Shown: one piece after another, positions 27,172 to 36,762 of the stretch
Layout of the letters: the number at the start of each line of letters is the position of its first letter
Numbering within the stretch: position 1 is the stretch's first letter
Assembly (NCBI RefSeq): GCF_001027285.1
Contig: NZ_CP011509.1
Span: 6,658,501-6,722,500, forward strand
Source: Archangium gephyra
GTDB taxonomy: Bacteria > Myxococcota > Myxococcia > Myxococcales > Myxococcaceae
Length of the DNA: 64,000 nt
Direction of reading: 5' to 3'
Translations under genes and position numbers: made by a program
The notes under the pieces: generated by a model
The model's database searches: none
Told to the model about the DNA's origin: nothing
What the model saw: only the letters and a program-made list of their open reading frames with translations

Positions 27172-29169
27172 TCAGGGGAGGGACGAGCGTTCAGTCCGGA
27201 GCGGCGCTACCGCCCTCCTCAACTGCCTGGCGAAGCGTCTGGCCCGGGAGATGAACTGGAGGTGGAGGATGTGCCCGTCCGCCAGGACCACCTTCACGCC
27301 CTTGGGGTAGCGGAAACCGCTGCCATCGGGGTGACGGATGTCGTGCAGGGAAACCTGGAGGGGATCCCCTCGGGTGGGCAGCCAGATCAGCCGGCTCTCG
27401 GTGAGCCAGAAACGCCCGGAGCCGCGGTACTGGAACCAGAAACAGAGGGCGGTGAACACCATCCATGCGCCCCAGAACCCAAAGCCGGGTGCCCCCGCCT
27501 CGCCGCGAATTCCCAGGGGCGTGGCGCAGTGGGTGACGGAGAAACCGAGCAGCAGCGCCATCCCTGGCAGGGACAGGGACGGAGAGAACCTCCCGGAGCA
27601 CAGCAGCTTCTCTCCGGGCGCGAGCGGAGCGGGAAGGGACTGGACGACGCTCCGTTCGAGCCGTTCGAGAGGGGTCTCCGAGGGGCCGAGATGGTGGCGC
27701 GTGAGTGCTCCCACGCGGGCCCGGAGTCCCTCCACCTCGTGGGCGAGTACGAGTGCCGGCTCGGTTTCGCTCCATCCCTCGGAACGAGCGCGATGATGAA
27801 GACGCTCCAGTGCCTCCACGAGCGCGGGCTCCTGGCGGAGGGTCTCTCGCAGCATCTCGAGCCGTGGCCGCAGGTGGAGCTTCCACTTCGGCTTCTGGAG
27901 CGCTTCTTCCAGGGCGCGGTAATGCGCATGGGCGGTCTCCAGCACTTCGAGCCTGCCCTCCAACTGGCGGCGGACATCCTCGGACGACAGGTGGACTTGC
28001 TGCTTCTCCTCGTGTGGCGGTGAGGCTTGGAGCCATGGGGCCGGCCCGGAGGTGGACGGGTCGGAGACCAGGAGTGCCTGGTATCGTGGCAGGGCCTGGG
28101 CCTGGGCCATCGGGAGATGTGGCTGCACCTGGAACGGAATGAGCTGGAGGAAGGTTCTCTTGTCACCCTTGAACTTCACTTCGAACCGCAGGCGCCAGCT
28201 CAGCTCACTGCTCCTGAGGATGAAGCTGGTGGGCGCGGTGGAGGGGAGGGCGATCTTCACGAGAGGCAGCTCGAGGAGCTCGCGCTTGAGCAACGCCCGG
28301 TTCGTGCACGTCAGGAGGGTTCCCATGTGCACGACCCTCTCTTTCGTGCTGCTCCCAGTGCGGACCCCGTAGTAGTAGGGCCCGGAGCCGTATCTCTTGA
28401 TCCTCGCCAGCTCGACGTACTCCATCGAGACCGAGAGCTCATGCTCAGGCAGCTCCTGGTCGGGCCGCAGGTGGATGCGCAGTCCGGTGCTTCCTCCCGG
28501 TGCCACGGACCTCGGATCGATCCACAGGTTGCCCAGGGAACGCGCCCAGACGGTCTCGCGGCTGTGCCGGCGATAGAGGACCGCACCTCCGACGCTGATG
28601 ATGCCGAGCAGAACGAAGAGAACGGGGTCTTGCTCGAAGAGAAAGCGCCTCAGGACGAAGAGCAGGGCGAGCACGGCCACGAGGGGGAGGTCCCCCATGT
28701 CATTGCTGGGGGCGGTCACCTCCAGGCCGTGCCAGGCGTCCGGATGCCCGGTGGCGATAGCGATGGGGACGGGAGACGCCATCTCGGGGGCCTCCAGGAA
28801 GAAGGGCACGTCCACGTGGGGACACGGGTCCTGGTACCCGGAGACGACGGCCTCGGCCCTCAGACGCCAGTCCACGGACACGAGTTGCCCATGGTAGGTG
28901 AGGGGCTCGCTCGGGGCCTCGAGACGGAAGGTGTAGTGCAGCTCCTGGCCGGCAATCCACTCTTCCCCTTCGTTCAAGGTGAGCAGGCACTCGTCGGGAC
29001 TCTTGTCGGAGTCGCCCCAGCCTCGAGCCTGCCACCGCCAGCTCAGGGTCAGTTGCCTGCACCGGCACCGCTCGAGGACCTTCACCACGACGCTGCCGGT
29101 GATGAGCTCTCCAGGCGCATAGGTGCGATCGCTCTTGTCCAGTGTGAGCTGGAGCTCACATTTCGCCAT
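27172..29169 (-). CDS. Arrestin-like domain protein fused to membrane/PH-like module
   Basis: A 665-aa protein. The N-terminus (about 1-130, MAKCELQLTLDKSDRTYAPGE) resembles the arrestin/Spo0M fold in its strand pattern and the YAPGELITGSVVV loop. Two membrane helices lie near 155-200, a beta-rich part follows, and the C-terminal ~295 residues are the paralogue of the gene downstream, again ending with two helices and GRFWLTESRLIWLP. The start ATG at 29169 gives a compact N-terminus; the frame continues upstream but runs into the divergent miaA region. Function unknown. Confidence 0.75.
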   Translation of the reverse strand: MAKCELQLTLDKSDRTYAPGELITGSVVVKVLERCRCRQLTLSWRWQARGWGDSDKSPDECLLTLNEGEEWIAGQELHYTFRLEAPSEPLTYHGQLVSVDWRLRAEAVVSGYQDPCPHVDVPFFLEAPEMASPVPIAIATGHPDAWHGLEVTAPSNDMGDLPLVAVLALLFVLRRFLFEQDPVLFVLLGIISVGGAVLYRRHSRETVWARSLGNLWIDPRSVAPGGSTGLRIHLRPDQELPEHELSVSMEYVELARIKRYGSGPYYYGVRTGSSTKERVVHMGTLLTCTNRALLKRELLELPLVKIALPSTAPTSFILRSSELSWRLRFEVKFKGDKRTFLQLIPFQVQPHLPMAQAQALPRYQALLVSDPSTSGPAPWLQASPPHEEKQQVHLSSEDVRRQLEGRLEVLETAHAHYRALEEALQKPKWKLHLRPRLEMLRETLRQEPALVEALERLHHRARSEGWSETEPALVLAHEVEGLRARVGALTRHHLGPSETPLERLERSVVQSLPAPLAPGEKLLCSGRFSPSLSLPGMALLLGFSVTHCATPLGIRGEAGAPGFGFWGAWMVFTALCFWFQYRGSGRFWLTESRLIWLPTRGDPLQVSLHDIRHPDGSGFRYPKGVKVVLADGHILHLQFISRARRFARQLRRAVAPLRTERSSLP

Positions 29170-29307
29170 CGGCCACCCCCGGGAGAGCCCCTCGCGTCCT
29201 GAAGCCAGATGAACCCAAGATGACAGGCCCGAGGTATTCCGGAGGATCGTTCCGCGGGGTGGCTGGAACGTCCGCTGGTTCATGGTACGAGCGGGAGTGG
29301 AACGCCG

Positions 29308-30222
29308 ATGAAACCCTTCCTCACCGTCATCGCGGGGCCCACCGCGTCCGGGAAGACCGCGATCGCCCTCGAGCTCGCCCGCCGCGAGGGTGGGGAGATC
29401 GTCAGCGCGGACTCGCAGCAGGTGTACCGGTGTTTCGACATCGGGACGGCGAAGCCCTCGGCGGAGGAGCTGGCGGCCGTGCCGCACCACCTCATCTCCG
29501 TGGTGGAGCCGCTCGAGCCCTTCTCCGCCGCCGAGTACCAGCGCCGGGCCGACGCGGCCATCGAGGAGATCAGCTCGCGGGGCAAGCGTGTCTTCGTGGT
29601 GGGCGGCACGGGCATGTACCTGCGCATCCTGCTGCACGGCCTGGTGGAGGCGCCGGGAGCGGACCCCGAGCTGCGCGCGGAGCTGGAGGCGCTCGCCGCC
29701 GCCGAGGGCCGGGAGGCCGTGCACCGCAAGCTCGCCGAGGTGGATCCAGAGACGGCCGCGAAGCTGCCGCCGAGGGATCTGGTGCGCACCATCCGGGCGC
29801 TGGAGATCCACAAACAGACGGGCAAGCCGGCCTCCGAGTTCCGCAAGGAGCATGCGTTCTCCGCGGACCGGTATCCCTTCCGGATGCACGTGCTGTCGCC
29901 GCCGCGCGAGGAGCTGTACCAGCGCATCGACACGCGCACCGCCGCCATGTTCCAGCACGGGCTGGTGGACGAGGTGCGCGAGCTGATCGCCCGGGGCTAC
30001 GGGGAGGCGGCGCCCATGGGCAGCGTGGGGTACGTGCAGGCGAAGGCGGTGGTGGACGGGGCGCTGACGGTGGAGGAAGCCATCCAGCAGGCGGCCCAGG
30101 AGACGCGCCGTTACGCGAAGCGGCAGCTCACGTGGTTCCGCAAGGAAGCGGGAGCGAGCTTCGTGGAGCCACCGTATGACGTGTTGTTGAAGGCGGAAGC
30201 CTCCGCGCCCGAAGAGAGGTAG
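29308..30222 (+). CDS. miaA: tRNA dimethylallyltransferase
   Basis: A 304-aa enzyme adding a dimethylallyl group to A37 of tRNAs that read codons beginning with U. Family motifs: P-loop GPTASGKT (10-17), DSQQVYRCFDIGTAKP, GGTGMYLRILLHGL, and RYAKRQLTWFRK near the C-terminus. Length is normal. It diverges from the arrestin-like gene over a 138-base gap that holds an imperfect inverted repeat (about 29246-29275). Confidence 0.95.
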   Translation: MKPFLTVIAGPTASGKTAIALELARREGGEIVSADSQQVYRCFDIGTAKPSAEELAAVPHHLISVVEPLEPFSAAEYQRRADAAIEEISSRGKRVFVVGGTGMYLRILLHGLVEAPGADPELRAELEALAAAEGREAVHRKLAEVDPETAAKLPPRDLVRTIRALEIHKQTGKPASEFRKEHAFSADRYPFRMHVLSPPREELYQRIDTRTAAMFQHGLVDEVRELIARGYGEAAPMGSVGYVQAKAVVDGALTVEEAIQQAAQETRRYAKRQLTWFRKEAGASFVEPPYDVLLKAEASAPEER

Positions 30223-30343
30223 GGCGCGCGCTACCGATCGCCCCCTCGGTGCGCGGTGGCTCCAGTGGGCGGGCCGAGCCCGACGAGCGCCTGGGCATGC
30301 CTAATTTGCTCCTGGGCTTCTCTTGCCTGGGGAGCGAAGCGAA

Positions 30344-32593
30344 ATGGATGCGCACGCGGGGTCGGCGGCACCAGAGCGGCATCCCCGGCTGTCGAGGGGG
30401 TGGACGAGGTGGCGTCAGGCGGGTCTTCTCCTCCTGGAGCACCTGGCGATCGCCGGGGGTTATGTGCTGCTGGGCTGGCTGGGAATGTGGCTCATGCCCG
30501 ATGGCCGGTTGATCACCATCTGGCCAGCGGGGGGCTTCGCTCTCGCGATGCTCCTCCTGCGTGGCACGTCGCGATGGCCTGCCATCCTGCTGGGGTCGCT
30601 GCTCAGCTCCTACTGGCTCGTCCCCTGGAGATGGGTCGTCCCGGAGGGCGTCCCCCTCTCCGCCGTCCTCGAGGCCACCACCACGCTCCTGACGAGCATG
30701 GCACGTGCGTTCTCGACCGTGGTGGGGGTCTGGCTTGTGGACCGGTACGTGGGAACCCGGCGTTGGCCCCATACCGTGCGGGAGGTCATCGGCTTCGTCC
30801 TCGTCGCGGGCCTCGTTCAGCCGGCGATCGCCGCCCTCTCCACCCACGCCGCGCTGCTGGGGGTGGGGCTCGTCGAGCCCGGGCCGTTGTTCCTCCGGCA
30901 GACCTGGATCTGGTTCAACGCCAATAGCGCGGGGATCATGGCCATGACCCCCCTCTTCCTGGCGTTCGCCGAGGGTCCGACAGGGCGTCCGCACCGGACC
31001 CGCTGGGAGGTGGCGCTGGTGGCGGCCTTCGCGCTGATCACCGCCTTCATCGCCCTCGATGTCCGGCGGCGGTTCAACGATATCGGCATCCCGTTGTCCT
31101 ACCCGATGATCCCCATCATTCTCTGGGCGGCCATGCGGTTCGGTTCCCAGGGCGCGGTCCTCACCAATCTGCTCTGGGCCTGCGTGGCGTTCTACTCCAT
31201 GTATCTCTTGAAGGTGGGAGAGACGGAGCTCGGACGGGGCTTCACTCATTACCAGGCGCGGTTCGTGGTGCTCACCGCCTTCATCCTCGTCCTGGCCGCC
31301 GCCTTCGAGGAGCGTCACCAGATGCAGCAGGCCCTGGAGAAGGAGCGGGAGGGCCTCGAGGCGCGGGTGGCCGAGCGGACCCGGGAGCTCGCGCGGTTCC
31401 TCTCGCTGCTGCACTCCTCGCTGGAGTCCACCGCGGATGGCCTGCTCGTCGTCGATCGGAAGGGCCACATCACCGCCATGAATCAGCGTTTCGCCGAGCT
31501 GTGGCGGCTCCCCGCGTCCGTGCTCGAGAGTGGCGATGATGCGCGGGCGTTGGGCTTCATTCGCGAGCAGCTGGTGGAGCCCGACGTCTTCCTCTCCCGC
31601 GTGGAGTACCTCTACGCGCATCCCGAGCTGGAGAGCGAGGACGAGGTCCAGCTCACGGACGGCCGCGTCTTCCATCGCGTCTCCCGGCCCCAGCTCCTGG
31701 GAGAGGAGATTGTCGGGCGGGTGTGGAGCTTTCGCGACATCACCCTCCGGCGACGGGCGGAGGCCGAGAGGGATCGCCTGCTCGTGGAGGAGAGCCGGGC
31801 GCGGCAGGAGGCGGAGCGGGCCTTCCGGGAGGCGCAGAAGGCGCTCGGGGTGCGTGACGAGTTCCTGTCGATCGCGGCCCATGAGATGAAGACCCCGCTG
31901 ACGTCCATGAAGATGCAGTTCCAGCACCTTCAGCGGCTGGTGGCGGGTGCATCGGGAGGCCAGGTGGAGGCCGCCCGGCTGAAGCCCGTGGTCGCCGCGG
32001 CGCTGCGGCAGATGCGGCGCTTCCAGGAGCTCGGAGATCAACTCCTGGACATGACGCAGCTCTCCACGGGAAGGCTCGAGCCCCGGCACGAGCCGCTCGA
32101 CTTCCAGGAGGTCGTGGCGGAGCAGCTCGAGTTGCATGCGGAGGCCGCGCGCAAGGCCCGCGCGGAGCTCCGGTTGGAGTGCGGGGGCCCGATCCCAGGC
32201 GAGTGTGATCGCCTGCGTCTGGAACGGATCGTGGGCTGCCTGCTCTCCAATGCGATCAAGTTCGGCGCTGGCAGTCCCCTCACGATCCGGCTCGAGGCCC
32301 AGGAGAGCCGCGTGCGCCTGCGGGTGGTTGATCAAGGCATTGGCATCGCGCCAGAGGACCACGAGCGGATCTTCGAGAAGTTGGAGCGCGCGGTGGATTC
32401 GCGGCACTACGGTGGGTTGGGGCTCGGGCTGTGGATTGCCCGTCAGAGCGCGGAGGCGCTCGGAGGCCACATCACCGTGGAGAGCGAGCTGGGCAAGGGT
32501 GCCACCTTCACCGTGGAGCTCCCGCGGAGTTGCCAGTCGCTTTCGATGCGGAGGATCGATCCGCCCGCGGAGCCGGCACGGCCCACCGCCTGA
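30344..32593 (+). CDS. MASE1-PAS sensor histidine kinase
   Basis: A 749-aa membrane kinase. About eight helices (20-310) form a MASE1-type sensor, followed by a coiled coil (LEKEREGLEARVAERTREL), a PAS domain (about 365-480), the H-box with AAHEMKTPL, and the ATPase domain with LLSNAIKFG, VDQGIGIAPED and GLGLGLWIA. Start ATG 30344 follows GGGAG by about ten bases. No cognate response regulator is adjacent; nearby candidates are the FAD-receiver fusion at 33653 and the receiver at 37772. Confidence 0.92.
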   Translation: MDAHAGSAAPERHPRLSRGWTRWRQAGLLLLEHLAIAGGYVLLGWLGMWLMPDGRLITIWPAGGFALAMLLLRGTSRWPAILLGSLLSSYWLVPWRWVVPEGVPLSAVLEATTTLLTSMARAFSTVVGVWLVDRYVGTRRWPHTVREVIGFVLVAGLVQPAIAALSTHAALLGVGLVEPGPLFLRQTWIWFNANSAGIMAMTPLFLAFAEGPTGRPHRTRWEVALVAAFALITAFIALDVRRRFNDIGIPLSYPMIPIILWAAMRFGSQGAVLTNLLWACVAFYSMYLLKVGETELGRGFTHYQARFVVLTAFILVLAAAFEERHQMQQALEKEREGLEARVAERTRELARFLSLLHSSLESTADGLLVVDRKGHITAMNQRFAELWRLPASVLESGDDARALGFIREQLVEPDVFLSRVEYLYAHPELESEDEVQLTDGRVFHRVSRPQLLGEEIVGRVWSFRDITLRRRAEAERDRLLVEESRARQEAERAFREAQKALGVRDEFLSIAAHEMKTPLTSMKMQFQHLQRLVAGASGGQVEAARLKPVVAAALRQMRRFQELGDQLLDMTQLSTGRLEPRHEPLDFQEVVAEQLELHAEAARKARAELRLECGGPIPGECDRLRLERIVGCLLSNAIKFGAGSPLTIRLEAQESRVRLRVVDQGIGIAPEDHERIFEKLERAVDSRHYGGLGLGLWIARQSAEALGGHITVESELGKGATFTVELPRSCQSLSMRRIDPPAEPARPTA

Positions 32594-32627
32594 GCCGGGC
32601 GCTCGAGCGCGGAAGCCTCAGAGGAGG

Positions 32628-32987
32628 TCAACGCTCGAGGAGGGACTGGACCACGAACACGCGGGCATCGCCCTCGCCGCGCGGGGCGCCGTGGGCCACC
32701 AGTCCGTCGCGCGTGTGGATGAGCTCGGTGGCCTGCTGCCGCTTGTCCTGCGTCATGTCGGCCGGGAACTCGATTCCGCTCACCAGGAACTCGGTGCGCG
32801 AGTCGAGCTGCGAGACACGAAGGGTGGGGCAGGGCGCCTGGGCGCACCGGACACCGCTGTCGGAGATCCGGTAGTGGCCGGGGCCGTGGACCTCGCTCGC
32901 ATCGTGGAAGAGGTCATCGAAGATGTTGCCGTCCGGGCCACAGGCGGAGACACCGAACACCAGGAACGCGCAGAGGAGTTTTCTCAT
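32628..32987 (-). CDS. Small predicted lipoprotein, unknown function
   Basis: A 119-aa protein starting MRKLLCAFLVFGVSACGPDGN, a clear lipoprotein signal with the lipobox VSAC. The mature region is beta-rich with GVRCAQAPCPT, which may form a disulfide. No family confirmed. It diverges from the cytochrome-like lipoprotein gene over about 150 bases. Confidence 0.7.
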   Translation of the reverse strand: MRKLLCAFLVFGVSACGPDGNIFDDLFHDASEVHGPGHYRISDSGVRCAQAPCPTLRVSQLDSRTEFLVSGIEFPADMTQDKRQQATELIHTRDGLVAHGAPRGEGDARVFVVQSLLER

Positions 32988-33134
32988 GGTGGACAGTGCC
33001 TTTTGCAAAGCACATTCCCACGCGAGCGGCCCGGGATTTCGCGGGGTTGCGCCCGCACGGGACCTCAGAATTCCGAGGTAACCGGAGGCGCACCACCACC
33101 GTACGGCAGGGCACTCCGCCGAAAGGACTGCCCG

Positions 33135-33623
33135 ATGCATCCGCGTTCCCTGATCCTCCTGGCCGTGCTCGCCGCCAGCGCCTGTGGACCCTCGTCGACG
33201 GTGGACGAGGGCACGGGCGTCATCCAGGAACTCGACACCTCCGAGGCGGGCATCACCGCCTTCGTGCGAGAGGGCCGGTACAAGGACTGGCTCGCGGAGC
33301 CGGGCGTCCACGAGACGCGAGCGCCGCACGGCAGCAAGGTGCGCGTCTACTTCAATGACACGGCCGTCCAGTCGCTGCGCGCGGGCAATGCCACGCACCC
33401 GGTGGGCAGCATCCTGGTGAAGGAGCTGTACGAGAGTGACGGGAAGACGCTCCGAGGCCATGCCCTGGACGTGAAGATCGCCGAGGGCACCGGCAAGGAC
33501 ACGTGGCTCTTCTACGAGGGCTTCGGGCCGGAGTACGCCAGCAACTACTACGGCCGGGGCCACTCGACCTGCCACGGCTGTCATGCCAGTGGCAGGGACT
33601 ACGTCACCACCGCGCTGCCCTGA
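33135..33623 (+). CDS. P460-like c-type cytochrome lipoprotein
   Basis: A 162-aa protein with a lipoprotein signal (LAVLAASAC) and a single covalent-heme site CHGCH near residue 149. Upstream segments, GSILVKELYESDGK and DTWLFYEGFGPEYA, resemble cytochrome P460, which binds heme c and, in its true form, crosslinks a Lys to the heme. Likely an envelope-anchored electron carrier or oxidase fragment; true P460 activity is not shown. Confidence 0.75.
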   Translation: MHPRSLILLAVLAASACGPSSTVDEGTGVIQELDTSEAGITAFVREGRYKDWLAEPGVHETRAPHGSKVRVYFNDTAVQSLRAGNATHPVGSILVKELYESDGKTLRGHALDVKIAEGTGKDTWLFYEGFGPEYASNYYGRGHSTCHGCHASGRDYVTTALP

Positions 33624-33652
33624 GGAGCCGGAAGACACCGGCTCCCGGGCGC

Positions 33653-35389
33653 TCAAGAGGCGTAGCGTCCCGTCTCGTCGGACACGCCGTCGCTCTCGGC
33701 GGAGCGGCCCGACGGGGACACCTGCGTGCTGGTCGGAACATGACCCAGGAGCTGGCGCAGCAGGCGCTCGGGCTCCACGGGCTTGGGCAGGAAGGCCTCG
33801 GCCCCGGCGTCGAGCGCGCGCTGGCGCACGTGGGGCCGGTTCAACCCGCTCATCACCAGCACGCGGGTGTCGCGTGTGAGCGGGTGCTGCTTGAGGCCCT
33901 CGCACAGGCGCAGGCCGTCCACCCAGTGCAGCACCACGTCCAGGAGAATGGCGGTGGGCGGGCGGCGCGCCACGGCGCAGAACAGCGCGAGCTCATCGGC
34001 GAAGGCCACCACCCGGGCCCCGGTGGACTCCAGCAGCTGCGTCATCGCCTCGCGCTGGTCCGGGTCGTCATCCACGATGTAGTAGAGATCCGGCTCGAGC
34101 GAGGGAATGGTGGCCGGGAGGGGCTCCACGGCGGTGCGCACCCAGGAGGCCATCGTCTCGCGGATGCCGGCCCAGCGGGCGGCGTTGAGCAGGGAGAGCG
34201 GAGTGGGGGAGGAGAGCCCCAGCACACCGCCGCCGCCCATGCCGCCCGAGGTGCCGCGGGTGCGAGCGGCGAGGAAGGCCTGGGGCGCGCGGCGGCCGGC
34301 GCGGCGCAGCCAGGAGATGGAGCGAGCGCCCGCGGCCGAGTCCTCGAGCATCTCGTGCAGGCCCTCGCGCACGTAGCGGCGCTCCAGGGCGGGGCCCTCG
34401 AGTCCGGCGTCCAGCAGCGCCACGGCGGCGCGGCTGCAGGAGGCCAGCGTCTCGGACAGGCCGAGCTGCAGCGGGTGGCCGAACGCCGCCGCGCCCACCG
34501 CGAGCTGTCCGGGGGCCACGAGCGTGCGGCCCGGACCGTAGGGCAGCCGCGTCGTCTCCAGCGCGGCGAGCTCGAAACCTTCCTCCACCAGCCCGTCGCG
34601 GGCGGCCATCATCAGCACCTGGCACAGGTCCGCCGGAGTCACCGCGGCCCCGAAGGCCAGCGCGTACACCGAATGCGCACCGGGCAGCAGCAGCAGCCCA
34701 TCCACCGAGGCCATGGGCGAGAGCCACAGCCGCGCGAGCGGCGCCACGGACAGCCGGGGCGAGGCGTGCCGCAGCCGCGCCTGCACCGCGGCGATGGTGG
34801 GCGCGGGCTTGAAGCCCGGGAAGAAGGCATCACCCATGGAGGGCCCGGCGCCCGTGGCGAGGGCCACCGCGTGGAAGCGCTCGCCGCTGCCCTGGGCTCT
34901 CACGACGAGCGGGCCGCTCTTGCGCACGGCGGCGGGAGCATCCGGCGCCGAGGGCTGGTTCTCCACCCGCTCCACGTGCCGGGGCACGAAGCGCGCGCCC
35001 TGCGCGGTGGCGGCGCCCGCGAGCACCTCCCGCACCAGCGCGAGTCCCCCCTGGCCCTGGGGCCACGCGTCCACGACCCACAGGCCGCCGGGCGTCGAGG
35101 GCAGCACCTCGCGGTTGCCCTGGGAGAGGATCTCCACCCCGCGCAGCTCATGGGCGCGCCACTCGGGGGGCACGCGGCAGCCGAGCGCGGCGAGCCGGGA
35201 GCGGCACTCGGGCGTCAGCAGGGCGGGTGGGGCGATGCTGTCCGGCTCTCCGCTCTCGTACACCCGGACGTCGAGTGCACAGCCGCGGGCCCTCCCGTTG
35301 AAGAGCAACGAGGCGGCCAGTCCCGCGCCGGCGATTCCACCCCCCACGATGGCCACCCTCGAACCGCTCGCCAGCTTGCTCCCGTTCAT
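33653..35389 (-). CDS. FAD-dependent oxidoreductase fused to a receiver domain
   Basis: A 578-aa protein. The N-terminal ~430 residues start with a dinucleotide-binding GGGIAGAG (16-23) and read like flavin monooxygenases/tryptophan-halogenase-type oxidoreductases. The C-terminal ~130 residues are a response-regulator receiver: VDDDPDQ near 434, phosphoacceptor Asp near 483 (ILLDVVLHW), a Ser/Thr, and Lys near 535 (LPKPVE). No stop or good internal start separates them. ATG 35389 follows GAGGG; ATG 35413 is also possible. A flavoenzyme joined to a receiver is unusual. Confidence 0.8.
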   Translation of the reverse strand: MNGSKLASGSRVAIVGGGIAGAGLAASLLFNGRARGCALDVRVYESGEPDSIAPPALLTPECRSRLAALGCRVPPEWRAHELRGVEILSQGNREVLPSTPGGLWVVDAWPQGQGGLALVREVLAGAATAQGARFVPRHVERVENQPSAPDAPAAVRKSGPLVVRAQGSGERFHAVALATGAGPSMGDAFFPGFKPAPTIAAVQARLRHASPRLSVAPLARLWLSPMASVDGLLLLPGAHSVYALAFGAAVTPADLCQVLMMAARDGLVEEGFELAALETTRLPYGPGRTLVAPGQLAVGAAAFGHPLQLGLSETLASCSRAAVALLDAGLEGPALERRYVREGLHEMLEDSAAGARSISWLRRAGRRAPQAFLAARTRGTSGGMGGGGVLGLSSPTPLSLLNAARWAGIRETMASWVRTAVEPLPATIPSLEPDLYYIVDDDPDQREAMTQLLESTGARVVAFADELALFCAVARRPPTAILLDVVLHWVDGLRLCEGLKQHPLTRDTRVLVMSGLNRPHVRQRALDAGAEAFLPKPVEPERLLRQLLGHVPTSTQVSPSGRSAESDGVSDETGRYAS

Positions 35390-35437
35390 CCGCGCCCTCA
35401 CTCCACCGTCCATCGGTCCTCTGGGGGTTTCTGGTTG

Positions 35438-36397
35438 TCAGTGCCGCTGAACCTTGGGGGGCGGCATCTCGGTCGCCCCGTACACCACGACCCGATCGCG
35501 GCCCTCGCGCTTGGCCTCGTAGAGCGCCGCGTCCGCCGCCCTGAGCAGGGCCTCGGTGCTCTCCTTGGGCTGCGCGGTCGAGTGATCCGCGATCCCCACG
35601 CTCACGCTCAGTCCGAAGGGAGCCGGCCGCCCGTCGCTGCGCGTCACCTTCACGGTGCGCAGTCCGGCGCGGATCCGCTCGGCGAACACCGCCGCCTCGG
35701 CCGCCGTCTGGTGGGGCAGCAGCGCGACGAACTCATCGCCGCCGAAGCGGGCCGCGAAGTCCACCTCGCGCAGGTTGGTGCGCAGGTGGCTGGCGAGCGC
35801 CAGGATGGCCCGGTTGCCCACGTCGTGGCCCATGCCGTCGTTGATGGCCTTGAGGTGATCCAGATCGATCACCACCACCGACATCGGGTACTGGTAGCGG
35901 TTGGCGCGCTTGAACTCCTCTTCCAGCCGCAGCGACAGCGCCCGGAAGTTGGCCAGGCCCGTGAGGGCGTCCGTCTGGGCCAGCACCTGGAGCCGATGCT
36001 GCTGCTCGCTCTGGCGCAGGGCCCTGTCGATGCGGGCCATCAGCTCGCGGGCGCTGGCCGGCTTGTGGACGAAGTCCACGGCGCCCATCTCCAGGCACTT
36101 CTCCAGCGTGGCCTCGTCCGAGTCGCCGGTGAGGAAGATGACGGGCACGGACTCGGTCGCCTTGTCGTGCTGCAGGGACTCGAGCACCGCCAGGCCGTCC
36201 TCCTGGTCCAGGAAGCGATCCAGCAGCACCAGATCCGGGTGCCGCTCGCGGGCGAGCACCAGGCCTGACTGGCCGTCGCTGGCGCCCAGGACATCGAACC
36301 GGGCGGCGAGCAGCTCCACCAGGCTGTCGCGTGTACCCGGGTCGTCCTCCACGACCAGGATCAGGGCCCTCTCACTGGGGCGCTCGTGCCGTTCCAT
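35438..36397 (-). CDS. Response regulator diguanylate cyclase (receiver-GGDEF)
   Basis: A 319-aa protein. Receiver: acidic pocket VEDD 16-19, phosphoacceptor Asp60, Thr90 and Lys112. GGDEF domain: GGDEF at 219-223 with the inhibitory-site pattern RxxD (Arg210, Asp213) five residues before. It should make cyclic di-GMP from GTP when phosphorylated. ATG 36397 gives a compact N-terminus although the frame extends to 36709. A PilZ protein at 16603 is a potential receptor elsewhere in this window. Confidence 0.93.
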   Translation of the reverse strand: MERHERPSERALILVVEDDPGTRDSLVELLAARFDVLGASDGQSGLVLARERHPDLVLLDRFLDQEDGLAVLESLQHDKATESVPVIFLTGDSDEATLEKCLEMGAVDFVHKPASARELMARIDRALRQSEQQHRLQVLAQTDALTGLANFRALSLRLEEEFKRANRYQYPMSVVVIDLDHLKAINDGMGHDVGNRAILALASHLRTNLREVDFAARFGGDEFVALLPHQTAAEAAVFAERIRAGLRTVKVTRSDGRPAPFGLSVSVGIADHSTAQPKESTEALLRAADAALYEAKREGRDRVVVYGATEMPPPKVQRH

Positions 36398-36762
36398 GGT
36401 CCGCTCCACTTCCCGCGTCTGCCTGGTAATGGCAGGCCGAAAGTCTCGAGTGCCACGCCCGCTGGAGGGTGAACCCTCCCGCCCATCCTCCTCCGCCGCC
36501 CACGGCGCGCACCCCACGTCCTCCTCCGCCTTCACCCGAGACCCCCGGCTGCCAAATCCGCTGTCTCCACCACTTCGCCAGGCCGCCCGGGCCCGATCAT
36601 GGGTCAGACCAGGAGCAAGGGCCGTGCCCCTCTTCACGGCGACAGAGGGGGGAGTGATTCCAGGGACTTGCGGCAGCCGTCTCGGGAGAAGGCGCCCCCG
36701 ACTAGGCAAGAGTTGCAGCGTTCCCGGTTATCCCACCAGTAGGAATTCCCGGGAGGCGGGGA
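36398..36762. other. 365-base intergenic region, no gene seen
   Basis: Lies between the start of the diguanylate cyclase and the stop of the TPR gene, both minus-strand. It holds a short perfect hairpin GGAGGG-TGAA-CCCTCC (36465-36480) and CTGCC/GGCAG (about 36420-36436) in the cyclase leader. No convincing reading frame or RNA gene. Confidence 0.6.

Noticed and set aside
30288-30310. A sigma54-like site before the histidine kinase gene
   Set aside because: The GG and GC elements are 12-13 bases apart instead of 10.
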